This document shows, one piece after another, positions 1 to 6,510 of a DNA stretch of 7,883 nucleotides. The stretch lies in assembly GCA_003233615.1 (NCBI GenBank), contig QIMB01000166.1, forward strand, positions 1 to 7,883, written 5' to 3'. This DNA comes from Nitrospirota bacterium (lineage in GTDB: Bacteria > Nitrospirota > Nitrospiria > Nitrospirales > UBA8639). Every line of letters begins with the position of its first letter. Position 1 is the first letter of the stretch. Under the pieces are notes generated by a model. That model had not been told where the DNA came from and did no database searches. It saw only the letters and a program-made list of their open reading frames with translations. Made by a program: the position numbers and the translations under genes.

Positions 1-1324
1 TGTCCCGGAAAATTTCATAGGCTATTGTCATCGTGGATTTCGTATAGCCTCGGCCCTCACATTCATTGCAAATTTCTGACAACGTTCGAAGGAGGTCTTC
101 CCTCACGCGTTCGCGAGAAATTTCTATCAGCCCGAGATCGGAAATACGTGAAATGCGAGTTTGAGCTTTATCATTGGCCATGGCCTCCACCGTCGCCTGA
201 TACACTTTCTCTCGATTCCGTTCGCGTTCCATATCAATGAAATCAATCACAATAATTCCGCCAATACCGCGTAATTTTACTTGATAGCCAATTTCTTTTG
301 CTGCTTCTAGATTATTTTTGAGAATAGTTTCTTCTTGATTGCGTTTCCCAACAAATCGGCCGGTATTCACGTCAACCACTGTCATGGCTTCTGTCGGGTC
401 GATGACAATATGTCCTCCGGATTTAAGCCAAACTTTTCGACTGAGCGCACGGGTGATTTCCATTTCGATGCCTAAGTGGTCAAATAGACCTTCTTGTTTC
501 TTATCGTAAAAATGGACACGGGATGCCTGTTCTGGAAGATATCGTCGTACAAAGTCTTTGATTTCATCGAATCCGGTTTTGGTGTCGATTAATAATCGAT
601 CGACTTTTTGGGTGAACAGGTCGCGGACAATACGAAGAGGAAGAGACAGATCGGTGTGGAGGAGAGAGGGTGCAGGTTGACGTTTGGCCGCTTTCAGCGT
701 GTCTTCCCACAAAGCTGTGAGAAATTTGGTATCAGACACTAAATCTTCTTCAGGCACACCTTCACACACTGTTCGGACAATATAGCCATACTCCGGTTTT
801 CGGATACGGCGCATTAAGTCTTTTAAGCGATGGCGTTCTTCGTCATGGGTGATCCGTCGGGAAACTCCAACATGATCGACATTGGGCATCAGCACTAAAA
901 ACCGTCCAGGAAGGGATACATAGGTGGTAATCCGAGGCCCTTTGGTTCCAATGGGTCCTTTCGATATTTGAACAAGAAGTTCTTGTCCTTCAGCCAATAG
1001 GCTTTCAATGGGTCGAGCAGTCTGGCGTCGAGGACGTGGCATGTCAGAACTCGGCTCGTCCTCTTCGCTATCCACGAGTGTATCGCCAGGTTCTGTGTCA
1101 ACGGAAAGATCCGATACGTGTATGAAGGCAGCTCGATCTAATCCAATGTCCACAAAGGCTGCCTGCATACCTGGTAAGACTTTGATCACTTTTCCTTTGT
1201 AAATATCTCCAACAAAATCTTTTTTCCGAGGCCGGTCCACAAAAAGTTCCGTGACGACTCGATTTTCTAGTACGGCAACACGAGTTTCTTCTCGCGTCAC
1301 ACTGATAGCAATTTCTGATCCCAT
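1..1324 (-). CDS. rng: Ribonuclease G / RNase E family endoribonuclease, C-terminus cut by window edge
   Basis: Single-strand-specific endoribonuclease of the RNase E/G family, acting in the cytoplasm on rRNA precursors and mRNA. It is open from ATG at 1324 to the window edge, giving 441 residues. The first part resembles an S1 RNA-binding domain (about residues 38-125, with GDIYKGKV and AAFVDIGLDRAAFIHVSDL), interrupted by an acidic stretch near 80-95. The 5'-phosphate sensor pair is visible as R184-T185 in IVRT. The two metal-binding aspartates are D318 (VVDVN) and D361 (VIDFIDM), 43 residues apart as in E. coli RNase E (D303/D346). The zinc-link cysteines are C419 and C422 in CNECEGRGY. 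No long extension can be judged, but E. coli RNase G is 489 residues, so about 50 or more residues are missing. The start is fixed by an AAGGAG site 6 nt upstream. It follows rodA after 556 nt and probably has its own promoter. A longer RNase E-type protein is the main alternative. Confidence 0.95.
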   Translation of the reverse strand, partial: MGSEIAISVTREETRVAVLENRVVTELFVDRPRKKDFVGDIYKGKVIKVLPGMQAAFVDIGLDRAAFIHVSDLSVDTEPGDTLVDSEEDEPSSDMPRPRRQTARPIESLLAEGQELLVQISKGPIGTKGPRITTYVSLPGRFLVLMPNVDHVGVSRRITHDEERHRLKDLMRRIRKPEYGYIVRTVCEGVPEEDLVSDTKFLTALWEDTLKAAKRQPAPSLLHTDLSLPLRIVRDLFTQKVDRLLIDTKTGFDEIKDFVRRYLPEQASRVHFYDKKQEGLFDHLGIEMEITRALSRKVWLKSGGHIVIDPTEAMTVVDVNTGRFVGKRNQEETILKNNLEAAKEIGYQVKLRGIGGIIVIDFIDMERERNREKVYQATVEAMANDKAQTRISRISDLGLIEISRERVREDLLRTLSEICNECEGRGYTKSTMTIAYEIFRD

Positions 1325-1330
1325 AGATAT

Positions 1331-1336
1331 CTCCTT
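1331..1336 (-). promoter_or_regulatory. Strong ribosome binding site of rng
   Basis: On the minus strand AAGGAG lies 6 nt before the ATG at 1324. It decides the rng start. It stands out because mreC, mreD, mrdA and rodA have nothing comparable. Confidence 0.85.
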
Positions 1337-1401
1337 ACGTACGCAGAAGGTCGAGCGAGCCAGTCCTGCTCTGTGCAAATAGCTTGTGGTCCAGGGGAAG
1401 A

Positions 1402-1423
1402 GAAAGACAGTTATCTGTCTTTC
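1402..1423 (-). promoter_or_regulatory. Stem-loop in the rng leader (proximal)
   Basis: The perfect 9-bp inverted repeat GAAAGACAG / CTGTCTTTC has a 4-nt loop (ATAA on the minus strand), 78 nt upstream of the rng start. The stem is rich in A-T and is followed on the minus strand by TCTTCCCC and not by a run of T, so it does not look like an intrinsic terminator. A role in control of rng translation or mRNA decay is inference. Confidence 0.5.
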
Positions 1424-1436
1424 ACTTTCCGTCGAG

Positions 1437-1461
1437 GGTTGATGCAGATTTTCATTCAACC
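1437..1461 (-). promoter_or_regulatory. Stem-loop in the rng leader (distal)
   Basis: GGTTGA and TCAACC form a 6-bp stem, extended by two more pairs if one base is bulged, around a loop of about 8 nt. It lies 13 nt from the proximal stem-loop, so the rng leader carries two consecutive hairpins. It is weaker than its neighbour and could be chance. Confidence 0.35.
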
Positions 1462-1602
1462 ACTCATTTGGCTGGTGCTCACAAATTTCGGTTGGATTGC
1501 GACGTCCTTCTGAGGCGTGTTCCTACTCCCTAAGATGAATAATCTGTTGTATTATTGTGTGGTCGTATTTCTGTAGACATTTCATGTTATCTGGCACCGA
1601 CA

Positions 1603-1631
1603 ATATTACGTAGGTAGTATTCGAATTTCAA
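1603..1631 (-). promoter_or_regulatory. Candidate sigma70-type promoter of rng
   Basis: On the minus strand TTGAAA (1626-1631, 5 of 6 to the -35 consensus) is followed after exactly 17 nt by TAATAT (1603-1608, 4 of 6 to the -10 consensus). Transcription would start near 1596, giving an rng leader of about 270 nt that includes both stem-loops. The spacing is ideal and the site lies in a long non-coding gap, but this is pattern matching only. Confidence 0.45.
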
Positions 1632-1664
1632 CGACTTTATTAGAATAACACATCTTGAGTGAAA

Positions 1665-1840
1665 GGACTTGGACAATACCAATATACCAAGATCGCTTTC
1701 AGGTTGAGGTCAGATTTGGTTGGTTTGATCGAGCGCAACCTCACGAATAGTTGGATTATTTTGAGGATTGTGTGAATGAGAATCGATCAAAAATGTCCTT
1801 AAGGTGGAAGTGAGATGGTGTATGAGTATCGTCCAAGTCC
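1665..1840 (-). repeat. Long imperfect inverted repeat between rodA and rng
   Basis: The arms are 1665-1689 and 1816-1840 (25 nt each, 21 positions complementary), around a 126-nt spacer. The outermost 10 pairs (GGACTTGGAC / GTCCAAGTCC) are perfect. In the minus-strand transcript two of the four mismatches become G-U wobbles, leaving 23 of 25 pairs; in the plus-strand transcript they are A-C. The spacer has weaker nested pairings: GATCG (1691-1695) with CGATC (1784-1788), then AGGTTG (1701-1706) with CAACCT (1736-1741). The outer arm begins 40 nt after the rodA stop codon. It could be a 3' structure of the mre operon mRNA, a structured RNA, or a remnant of a small repeat element. Function unknown. 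Confidence 0.6.
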
Positions 1841-1880
1841 CTACGTGAATCCCCAGTCGGGTTATCGCATTGAACAATTA

Positions 1881-3008
1881 CTATACAAGCGAAAGGCGTC
1901 TTCGCTTCACATTGAGCAAGAGGCCGAGTGCTGTGAGATTCACAACCATGGCACTTCCTCCATAACTCATGAGTGGGAGAGGGATTCCTACGATGGGAGC
2001 CAGGCCGGAGGTCATGGCAATATTGACAATGACACCAAATCCAAGCATGGCTATGACACCGACAGCGAGAAGAGCTCCCATAATATCCTTGGCGTTGAAA
2101 GCAATTTCCAGTCCCATTAAGAATACGATGGCATACAACGATAAAATGATCAGCGATCCCAAAAACCCCCATTCCTCAGCAAAGACCGCAAACACAAAGT
2201 CGGTGTGACCTTCGGGTAAAAACTTAAACTGCGTTTGCGTTCCACCGTAAAGACCCTTGCCCAGCAACTGGCCAGAACCAATGGCAATACGTGACTGAAG
2301 GCCATGATAGCCTTTTCCACCCGGATCTAAGCTGGGGTCAACGAAACTCAGAATTCGATCTTGTTGGTACCCATGCAAGGATCCCCACACTCCACCCCAT
2401 ACAAATGGAAATAACATCAATGCGGCCAACACGATAAACCCAAAGGCTTTGGATTTCATGCCCACAGTGAGCGCAATGACCAGAAAGATCGACAAGAATC
2501 CTAAACTACTTCCCAAATCTGGCTGTTTGAGAATGAGCAAAAATCCTGGCAGAACGATGAGTCCGGGAATAATCAGTCGTCGCAGCCACCCTTCACGGCT
2601 GGTCGCGCTGTAGTAGGCGGCTAAGGTGAGCATGAGTGGTATCTTGATGAACTCTGAGGGCTGCATCATGAATGGACCAAGCGGGATCCAACGTTGAGAG
2701 CCTCGACTCGTTTTTCCACTTATTAAGACAATAATGAGTAAGACGAGTCCAACTCCATACATCAGATACGAGAATCTCGCAAATTTGTGATAGTCAATAC
2801 CTGCTGCAACGAGGAAGGCTAAACTTCCGACGACCATCCACGTTATCTGCTTCAGATAGATAGGGAATCGCGGCGATGAGGCTGAATTTGTGACACTATA
2901 GATAGAAAGGATTCCTATGGAGATGATGGCGGCGATGATGCCTAAAAAACACCAATCAAATGGGTCCAACCCGCGGCGGTTCACATTGTCATTCATGAAT
3001 GGCTTCAT
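1881..3008 (-). CDS. rodA: RodA, SEDS peptidoglycan glycosyltransferase of the elongasome
   Basis: Integral membrane enzyme that polymerises lipid II into glycan strands for side-wall growth, paired with PBP2. At 375 residues it has the usual length. Hydrophobic segments occur along the whole protein, starting near residue 20. SEDS signatures are visible: QPSEFIK (116-122), KQPDLGSS (161-168), PEGHTDFVFAV with the likely catalytic aspartate D270 (equivalent to E. coli RodA D262), and GIPLPLMSYGGS (341-352) near the C-terminus. RodA is preferred over the division homologue FtsW because it lies directly behind mrdA and mreBCD. The start at 3008 gives an N-terminus that fits the family, but no Shine-Dalgarno site precedes it; an in-frame ATG at 2996 (residue 5) is an equally possible start. 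It lies 39 nt after mrdA and is probably cotranscribed with it. The stop is TAG. Confidence 0.96.
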   Translation of the reverse strand: MKPFMNDNVNRRGLDPFDWCFLGIIAAIISIGILSIYSVTNSASSPRFPIYLKQITWMVVGSLAFLVAAGIDYHKFARFSYLMYGVGLVLLIIVLISGKTSRGSQRWIPLGPFMMQPSEFIKIPLMLTLAAYYSATSREGWLRRLIIPGLIVLPGFLLILKQPDLGSSLGFLSIFLVIALTVGMKSKAFGFIVLAALMLFPFVWGGVWGSLHGYQQDRILSFVDPSLDPGGKGYHGLQSRIAIGSGQLLGKGLYGGTQTQFKFLPEGHTDFVFAVFAEEWGFLGSLIILSLYAIVFLMGLEIAFNAKDIMGALLAVGVIAMLGFGVIVNIAMTSGLAPIVGIPLPLMSYGGSAMVVNLTALGLLLNVKRRRLSLV

Positions 3009-3047
3009 GGTTATCGTCGTATGTACAGATAATAGGGGTGAGCGTTC

Positions 3048-4874
3048 TTACAACGATCCGGTGTGTTGGGAATTCTCAACGTTCATATAGGCTTCAATTA
3101 AGGTTTTGGCCAATGGAGCAGCAGCCGATCCTCCATGTCCCATATGTTCGACAATAACGACTACGGCAATCTTTGGCTGTTCAACAGGGGCAAATGCCAC
3201 AAACCAGGCATGATCACGATGTTTTTTGGGCACTTCTGCTGTATCTCCCTTCTCTTTCAGGGCAATGACTTGGGCGGTCCCCGTTTTTCCCGCAATGCTC
3301 ACGATATCTGATTGCGCTCGCCTGGCGGTGCCTTTGGTCACCACCGCAGCTAAACCTTTTTTGATTTGTGAAAAAATTTCAGGTGATAGTGGCACGCGCT
3401 GAGTTACTGGCAGTGGTTCTTCTTTGAGATTCCCAGTCCGCCTGAGTCGAACGGATTTCAGAAGCCGCGGTTGTACAACTTGTCCATTGGTTGCCACAAT
3501 GGCAATAGCTTTTGCCATTTGAATAGGTGTCACAGACAAGAAGCCTTGTCCAATGGCAACAGAAATTGTTTCGCCAGGATACCAAGGCTCTCCTCTATTT
3601 TTTTTCTTCCATTCCGTAGAGGGCACTAAGCCTGATCGTTCCGACGACAAATTAATTCCTGTTTTTTCCCCTAATCCAAATAGTCGAGAATATGTAGCCA
3701 TGGTGTCGATGCCTAGCTTATGCCCTATCTTATAAAAATACACATCGCAGGATTCGGCAATGGCTTTCGTTAAATCAACAGTACCGTGGCCCCAACGCTT
3801 CCAATCACGAAACACTCGTTTCCCGAATGGAAACGTCCCGCGGCAAGTGAGCGAATCACTGGCTTTCATCGTGTGCGTACCCAAGAGAGCCGCTGCCATG
3901 ATAATTTTAAATGTTGAACCGGGAGGATACTGGCCTTGAATGGCTCGATTCGTCAGTGGATGCTGGGAATCTTGGAGTAATTGTTGCCACGCATGTTGGC
4001 TAATGCCTCCAGAGAGATCATTGGGGTTAAACCCGGGTTGGCTCGCTAACACCAGTACATCGCCATTCCAAGGATCTAACGCCACAATGGCTCCCGATTC
4101 CTCTCCAAGCAGATCTTCTGCCAATCGCTGTAAGCGTATATCGAGCGTTAAATACAGATCATTGCCAGCTAATGGAGGCCGAGTGGATAGGGATCGTTTG
4201 GGATAGCCAAAGACATCGACTTCAATGATTTTGCGTCCCGTCTCACCCAATAAATGGGAATCGAGTGTTTGCTCGACGCCGTATTGACCAATGGTCCGAC
4301 CAGCTTGCACATCAAGGAATTCTGGTTCTTTCAGCTGTGATTCCGATATTTCTCCTACATACCCAATCACATGTGCGGCATAGGCTCCGAGTGGGTAGTT
4401 CCGTTGATACTCAGGTTGGATCGCCACGCCGGGCAATTCAATTCGATGTGATTCGATCAACGCAGCCTCCTTGAGAGTCAGACCGCTCTTCAGTTTAATT
4501 CGACCCCGTCTCCGTTTTGTACTCAATTTTTCTGAAATGCCCTGAATATCCACATCAAGATATTCGGGAAGCTTCAAGAGCAAATCCTCGCGATCTTGAA
4601 CATCTTCTAACGAAACGTACAACTGAAAGCTTGGAATATTATTCGCGAGGAGTTCTCCATTCCGGTCGTAGAGGAGGCCGCGGGCTGGTTCGACAACAAT
4701 GGATCTCGTCCGATTATCTCTGGACAAATCTTGATAATAGACTCCATCACGAATTTGTAATTGCCAGAGTCTCAAGCCCAATAAGACCAAGATCATGAGT
4801 AGGCCGACTTTGACGAAAATCAGTCGACTTTGAATATCGGCCAATTCGTTCGCTTGTTGTGAGGTATCAAACAT
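3048..4874 (-). CDS. mrdA: Penicillin-binding protein 2 (class B), elongasome transpeptidase
   Basis: Crosslinks peptidoglycan during elongation and activates RodA; bound to the inner membrane with its catalytic domain in the periplasm. At 608 residues it has normal length. There is one membrane anchor at about 17-36, then the dimerisation/pedestal region with VEPARGLLYDRNG (61-73) and the QYGVEQTLDSHL segment (197-208). The transpeptidase domain covers about 250-595. Catalytic motifs are complete: STFK with S320 and K323, SCD (S375-D377, the SxD form found in PBP2 proteins), and KTG (530-532) followed by TAQ. The serine motif is preceded by the typical YPPGS. The ATG at 4874 is the only in-frame start, because an in-frame stop lies three codons upstream, but it has no Shine-Dalgarno site. 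A 214-nt gap separates it from mreD. FtsI/PBP3 is unlikely given the SxD motif and the rodA and mre neighbours. Confidence 0.97.
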   Translation of the reverse strand: MFDTSQQANELADIQSRLIFVKVGLLMILVLLGLRLWQLQIRDGVYYQDLSRDNRTRSIVVEPARGLLYDRNGELLANNIPSFQLYVSLEDVQDREDLLLKLPEYLDVDIQGISEKLSTKRRRGRIKLKSGLTLKEAALIESHRIELPGVAIQPEYQRNYPLGAYAAHVIGYVGEISESQLKEPEFLDVQAGRTIGQYGVEQTLDSHLLGETGRKIIEVDVFGYPKRSLSTRPPLAGNDLYLTLDIRLQRLAEDLLGEESGAIVALDPWNGDVLVLASQPGFNPNDLSGGISQHAWQQLLQDSQHPLTNRAIQGQYPPGSTFKIIMAAALLGTHTMKASDSLTCRGTFPFGKRVFRDWKRWGHGTVDLTKAIAESCDVYFYKIGHKLGIDTMATYSRLFGLGEKTGINLSSERSGLVPSTEWKKKNRGEPWYPGETISVAIGQGFLSVTPIQMAKAIAIVATNGQVVQPRLLKSVRLRRTGNLKEEPLPVTQRVPLSPEIFSQIKKGLAAVVTKGTARRAQSDIVSIAGKTGTAQVIALKEKGDTAEVPKKHRDHAWFVAFAPVEQPKIAVVVIVEHMGHGGSAAAPLAKTLIEAYMNVENSQHTGSL

Positions 4875-5088
4875 GACGATAGGTCATTTCAGTGTGTGAA
4901 GAGCTTGTCCAAGATGAGACTGAACAGTACAAGAAGGCAAAAGTAACAATGGAGAAATGAGAAGCAAAAGAGGCCGGACCAGCAAGTTTCCTTTTTCATG
5001 CTCTGTCTGTACTCTTCCCTTTGCACTTCTACCGTCTCACTTTTCCCTTCACCCTCCTTCGTAACGTTCACTCATCTCAGGCTGTCTC
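4875..5088 (-). other. 214-nt mreD-mrdA gap with a purine/pyrimidine-skewed stretch
   Basis: Read on the minus strand, about 5008-5063 is very rich in purines (for example GAAGGAGGGTGAAGGG) and about 4922-4985 is rich in pyrimidines. A pairing of arms 4922-4931 and 5008-5017 (9 of 10 bp) could close a loop over the middle. No terminator or promoter is evident. The gap also contains a GTG-initiated frame, listed separately. Confidence 0.5.
4889..5071 (-). CDS. Doubtful 60-codon ORF in the mreD-mrdA gap
   Basis: A GTG-started frame between mreD and mrdA, in the same orientation. The N-terminal half is very charged (many E and K, from the purine-rich DNA). The second half is a hydrophobic run rich in F, C and L (about residues 32-54, including SGLFCFSFLHCYFCLLV), ending in DKLFTH. 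An internal ATG at 4999 would give a 36-residue form starting MKKETCWSG. It resembles a tiny single-span membrane protein, but the composition may simply follow the base skew of the DNA. GGAGGG lies within the frame and not upstream of it, so no good ribosome site supports the GTG start. I do not recognise it and consider it more likely non-coding. Confidence 0.15.
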   Translation of the reverse strand: MNVTKEGEGKSETVEVQREEYRQSMKKETCWSGLFCFSFLHCYFCLLVLFSLILDKLFTH

Positions 5089-5598
5089 TTAGCGGCGACC
5101 TTGAACAAAGTGTACCATACCAAACGACTGTCGAACTGTGTGTGTGAGCCAAAAAAATCCTGCAGCTAAGACGCTGTTATACAAGGCTTGTGGAACCAGT
5201 ACCCAAGAAATGACATGAAAGGCTTCAGATCCATTAAGAGCTGGATAGGCGACGATAAGGGAGGCCAATCCACATCCTAAGGAAAGCGCCACTGCAACAA
5301 TCACAACAGCTGAAGTTGTCACGGTCGAGATCGTATATGTTGTCATACCAGCCAGGTATCCTGCTAGACCTTTGAGAATCATATTGAGGCCAATCCCTCC
5401 CGGCGTCAAAAGATCCTGAAGGAACCCAACAGTGAGTCCGATGATTGAGCCTTTATATTCATTCGAGAAAAATCCCGCGAGGCATGCCAAGACTAAGCAG
5501 AGGTCTGGATAGACATTGTTGATAGACAAGAATGAATTGAGGGTGGCTTGAGCCACGACAGTGGCAACGCACAGCATCAATTGAAAAGCGACATGCAT
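5089..5598 (-). CDS. mreD: MreD, rod shape-determining membrane protein
   Basis: Small inner-membrane protein of the elongasome that works with MreC in linking MreB to RodA-PBP2. At 169 residues it has typical length. It is hydrophobic throughout, with about five likely membrane segments (near 5-25, 30-45, 50-65, 98-118 and 130-152). The family hallmark is visible as GFLQDLLTPGGIGLN (58-72), the conserved loop with D62. The sequence diverges widely in this family, so the position directly after mreC is part of the evidence. The ATG at 5598 lies 8 nt after the mreC stop and has no Shine-Dalgarno site, which suggests reinitiation or coupling from mreC. The C-terminus ends in basic QGRR. The stop is TAA. 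Confidence 0.93.
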   Translation of the reverse strand: MHVAFQLMLCVATVVAQATLNSFLSINNVYPDLCLVLACLAGFFSNEYKGSIIGLTVGFLQDLLTPGGIGLNMILKGLAGYLAGMTTYTISTVTTSAVVIVAVALSLGCGLASLIVAYPALNGSEAFHVISWVLVPQALYNSVLAAGFFWLTHTVRQSFGMVHFVQGRR

Positions 5599-5606
5599 AG
5601 CACACG

Positions 5607-6494
5607 TTACGGCGCAGGAAGGGTTGTTGTCGACGGTGAAGATTCTGCCGATATGGGAGGCTGGAACGACGTAATCACTAACACCCCCTCAAGCTTTGAA
5701 AAATTGACAATTGGCGTCACTTCTCCAGATTGAAACAAGTCCGCGGTGGCTTTCGTGATCTGCCGAATGTGACCAATGTGAAGTCCCCGTGGAAAATCAT
5801 CCGTGAGACCTGATGTCACAATGGCATCACCAACTGTGACCGGAGAAAGTGGAGGAAGGTACTTCATGTGAATATTCCCCTGTGGTGTTCCTTGAATAAT
5901 GCCTTCGTCCCGGCTGGTTTGAATCATGCCGGTAATGGCCACGTTGGGGTCTGAGAGAAGGAGCACAATCGAGGTCGTCGGGTTCACGCGGACCACTCGA
6001 CCAACCACACCCGCAACCGTGATGACTCCCATTTCTGCATGGATCCCGTCCTGGGCGCCCTTATCAATGATCAAGGCTCGATACCAATTGGAGGCATTGC
6101 GTCCGATAATATGAGCGGACAGAGTAGTCATGGGAGCGGTGGCTTGATATTGCAAGAGTTTTTCGAAATCCCTGGCGAGAATAGCTTGCTCCCGAAGGCG
6201 GTTCTGTTCTCCTTGCAACTCTTGAAGCTGTGATCTCAGGCTCTGGTTTTCTTCCCAGACCTGTTGGAGGGCAAGATATTGGCTCCAGGTGTCTCCCACC
6301 GTATGTTGGATACTAGCCACGACTTGCAAGGGGCCTTCAAGGATCATGGCAAAGGGGCCTCCGACCTGTCCAAGCCACTCTTGTGATTGCCGCGGCACAA
6401 ATAGCAGAAGACACAAAAAGAGAATGCTCCCCCCCACGAGTATACGGCGGAGGATCCTGGCGATGGGCAATGAGGTATGTACAGATCGAGGCAT
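5607..6494 (-). CDS. mreC: MreC, rod shape-determining periplasmic scaffold
   Basis: Bitopic protein that binds PBP2 in the periplasm and helps activate RodA-PBP2. At 295 residues it is in the normal range. A short basic cytoplasmic tail is followed by one membrane span (about 18-34, ILVGGSILFLCLLLFVP), then a coiled coil rich in Q, E and L (about 72-117), then the two-lobed beta domain (about 120-275). Recognisable pieces are VVGRVVRVNP (163-172), VLLLSDPNVAI (177-187), and GDAIVTSGLTDDFPRGLHIG (222-241), the usual C-terminal signature. The tail after 278 is rich in S, T and P. The ATG at 6494 is 16 nt after the mreB stop. No usable alternative start lies between it and the in-frame stop at 6519. 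It is preceded by CCCTCCTC, the opposite of a Shine-Dalgarno site. Confidence 0.96.
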   Translation of the reverse strand: MPRSVHTSLPIARILRRILVGGSILFLCLLLFVPRQSQEWLGQVGGPFAMILEGPLQVVASIQHTVGDTWSQYLALQQVWEENQSLRSQLQELQGEQNRLREQAILARDFEKLLQYQATAPMTTLSAHIIGRNASNWYRALIIDKGAQDGIHAEMGVITVAGVVGRVVRVNPTTSIVLLLSDPNVAITGMIQTSRDEGIIQGTPQGNIHMKYLPPLSPVTVGDAIVTSGLTDDFPRGLHIGHIRQITKATADLFQSGEVTPIVNFSKLEGVLVITSFQPPISAESSPSTTTLPAP

Positions 6495-6510
6495 GAGGAG
6501 GGAACAGCGT

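Larger units (their letters stand above)
1325..1880. other. 556-nt non-coding gap between rodA and rng
   Basis: I see no credible protein gene here on either strand. The only longer frames are tails of reading frames that overlap rodA out of frame. No intrinsic terminator (GC-rich stem plus T-run) follows the rodA stop. From the rodA side to the rng side the gap holds a long imperfect inverted repeat (1665-1840), a promoter-like site (1603-1631), two small stem-loops (1402-1461) and the rng ribosome binding site. Confidence 0.8.

Noticed and set aside
895..1202. Frames on both strands within the first kilobase
   Set aside because: They overlap the RNase G gene, whose own frame is open to the window edge and carries all family motifs.
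1403..1422. rng leader stem-loop considered as terminator after rodA
   Set aside because: The stem is A-T rich, is followed by TCTTCCCC and not by a T-run, and lies only about 80 nt before rng.
1815..2120. Plus-strand frame of 101 codons (and a minus-strand frame at 1756-2172) overlapping the rodA 3' end
   Set aside because: Both lie over the clearly coding rodA frame in other phases and have low-complexity, unnatural composition.
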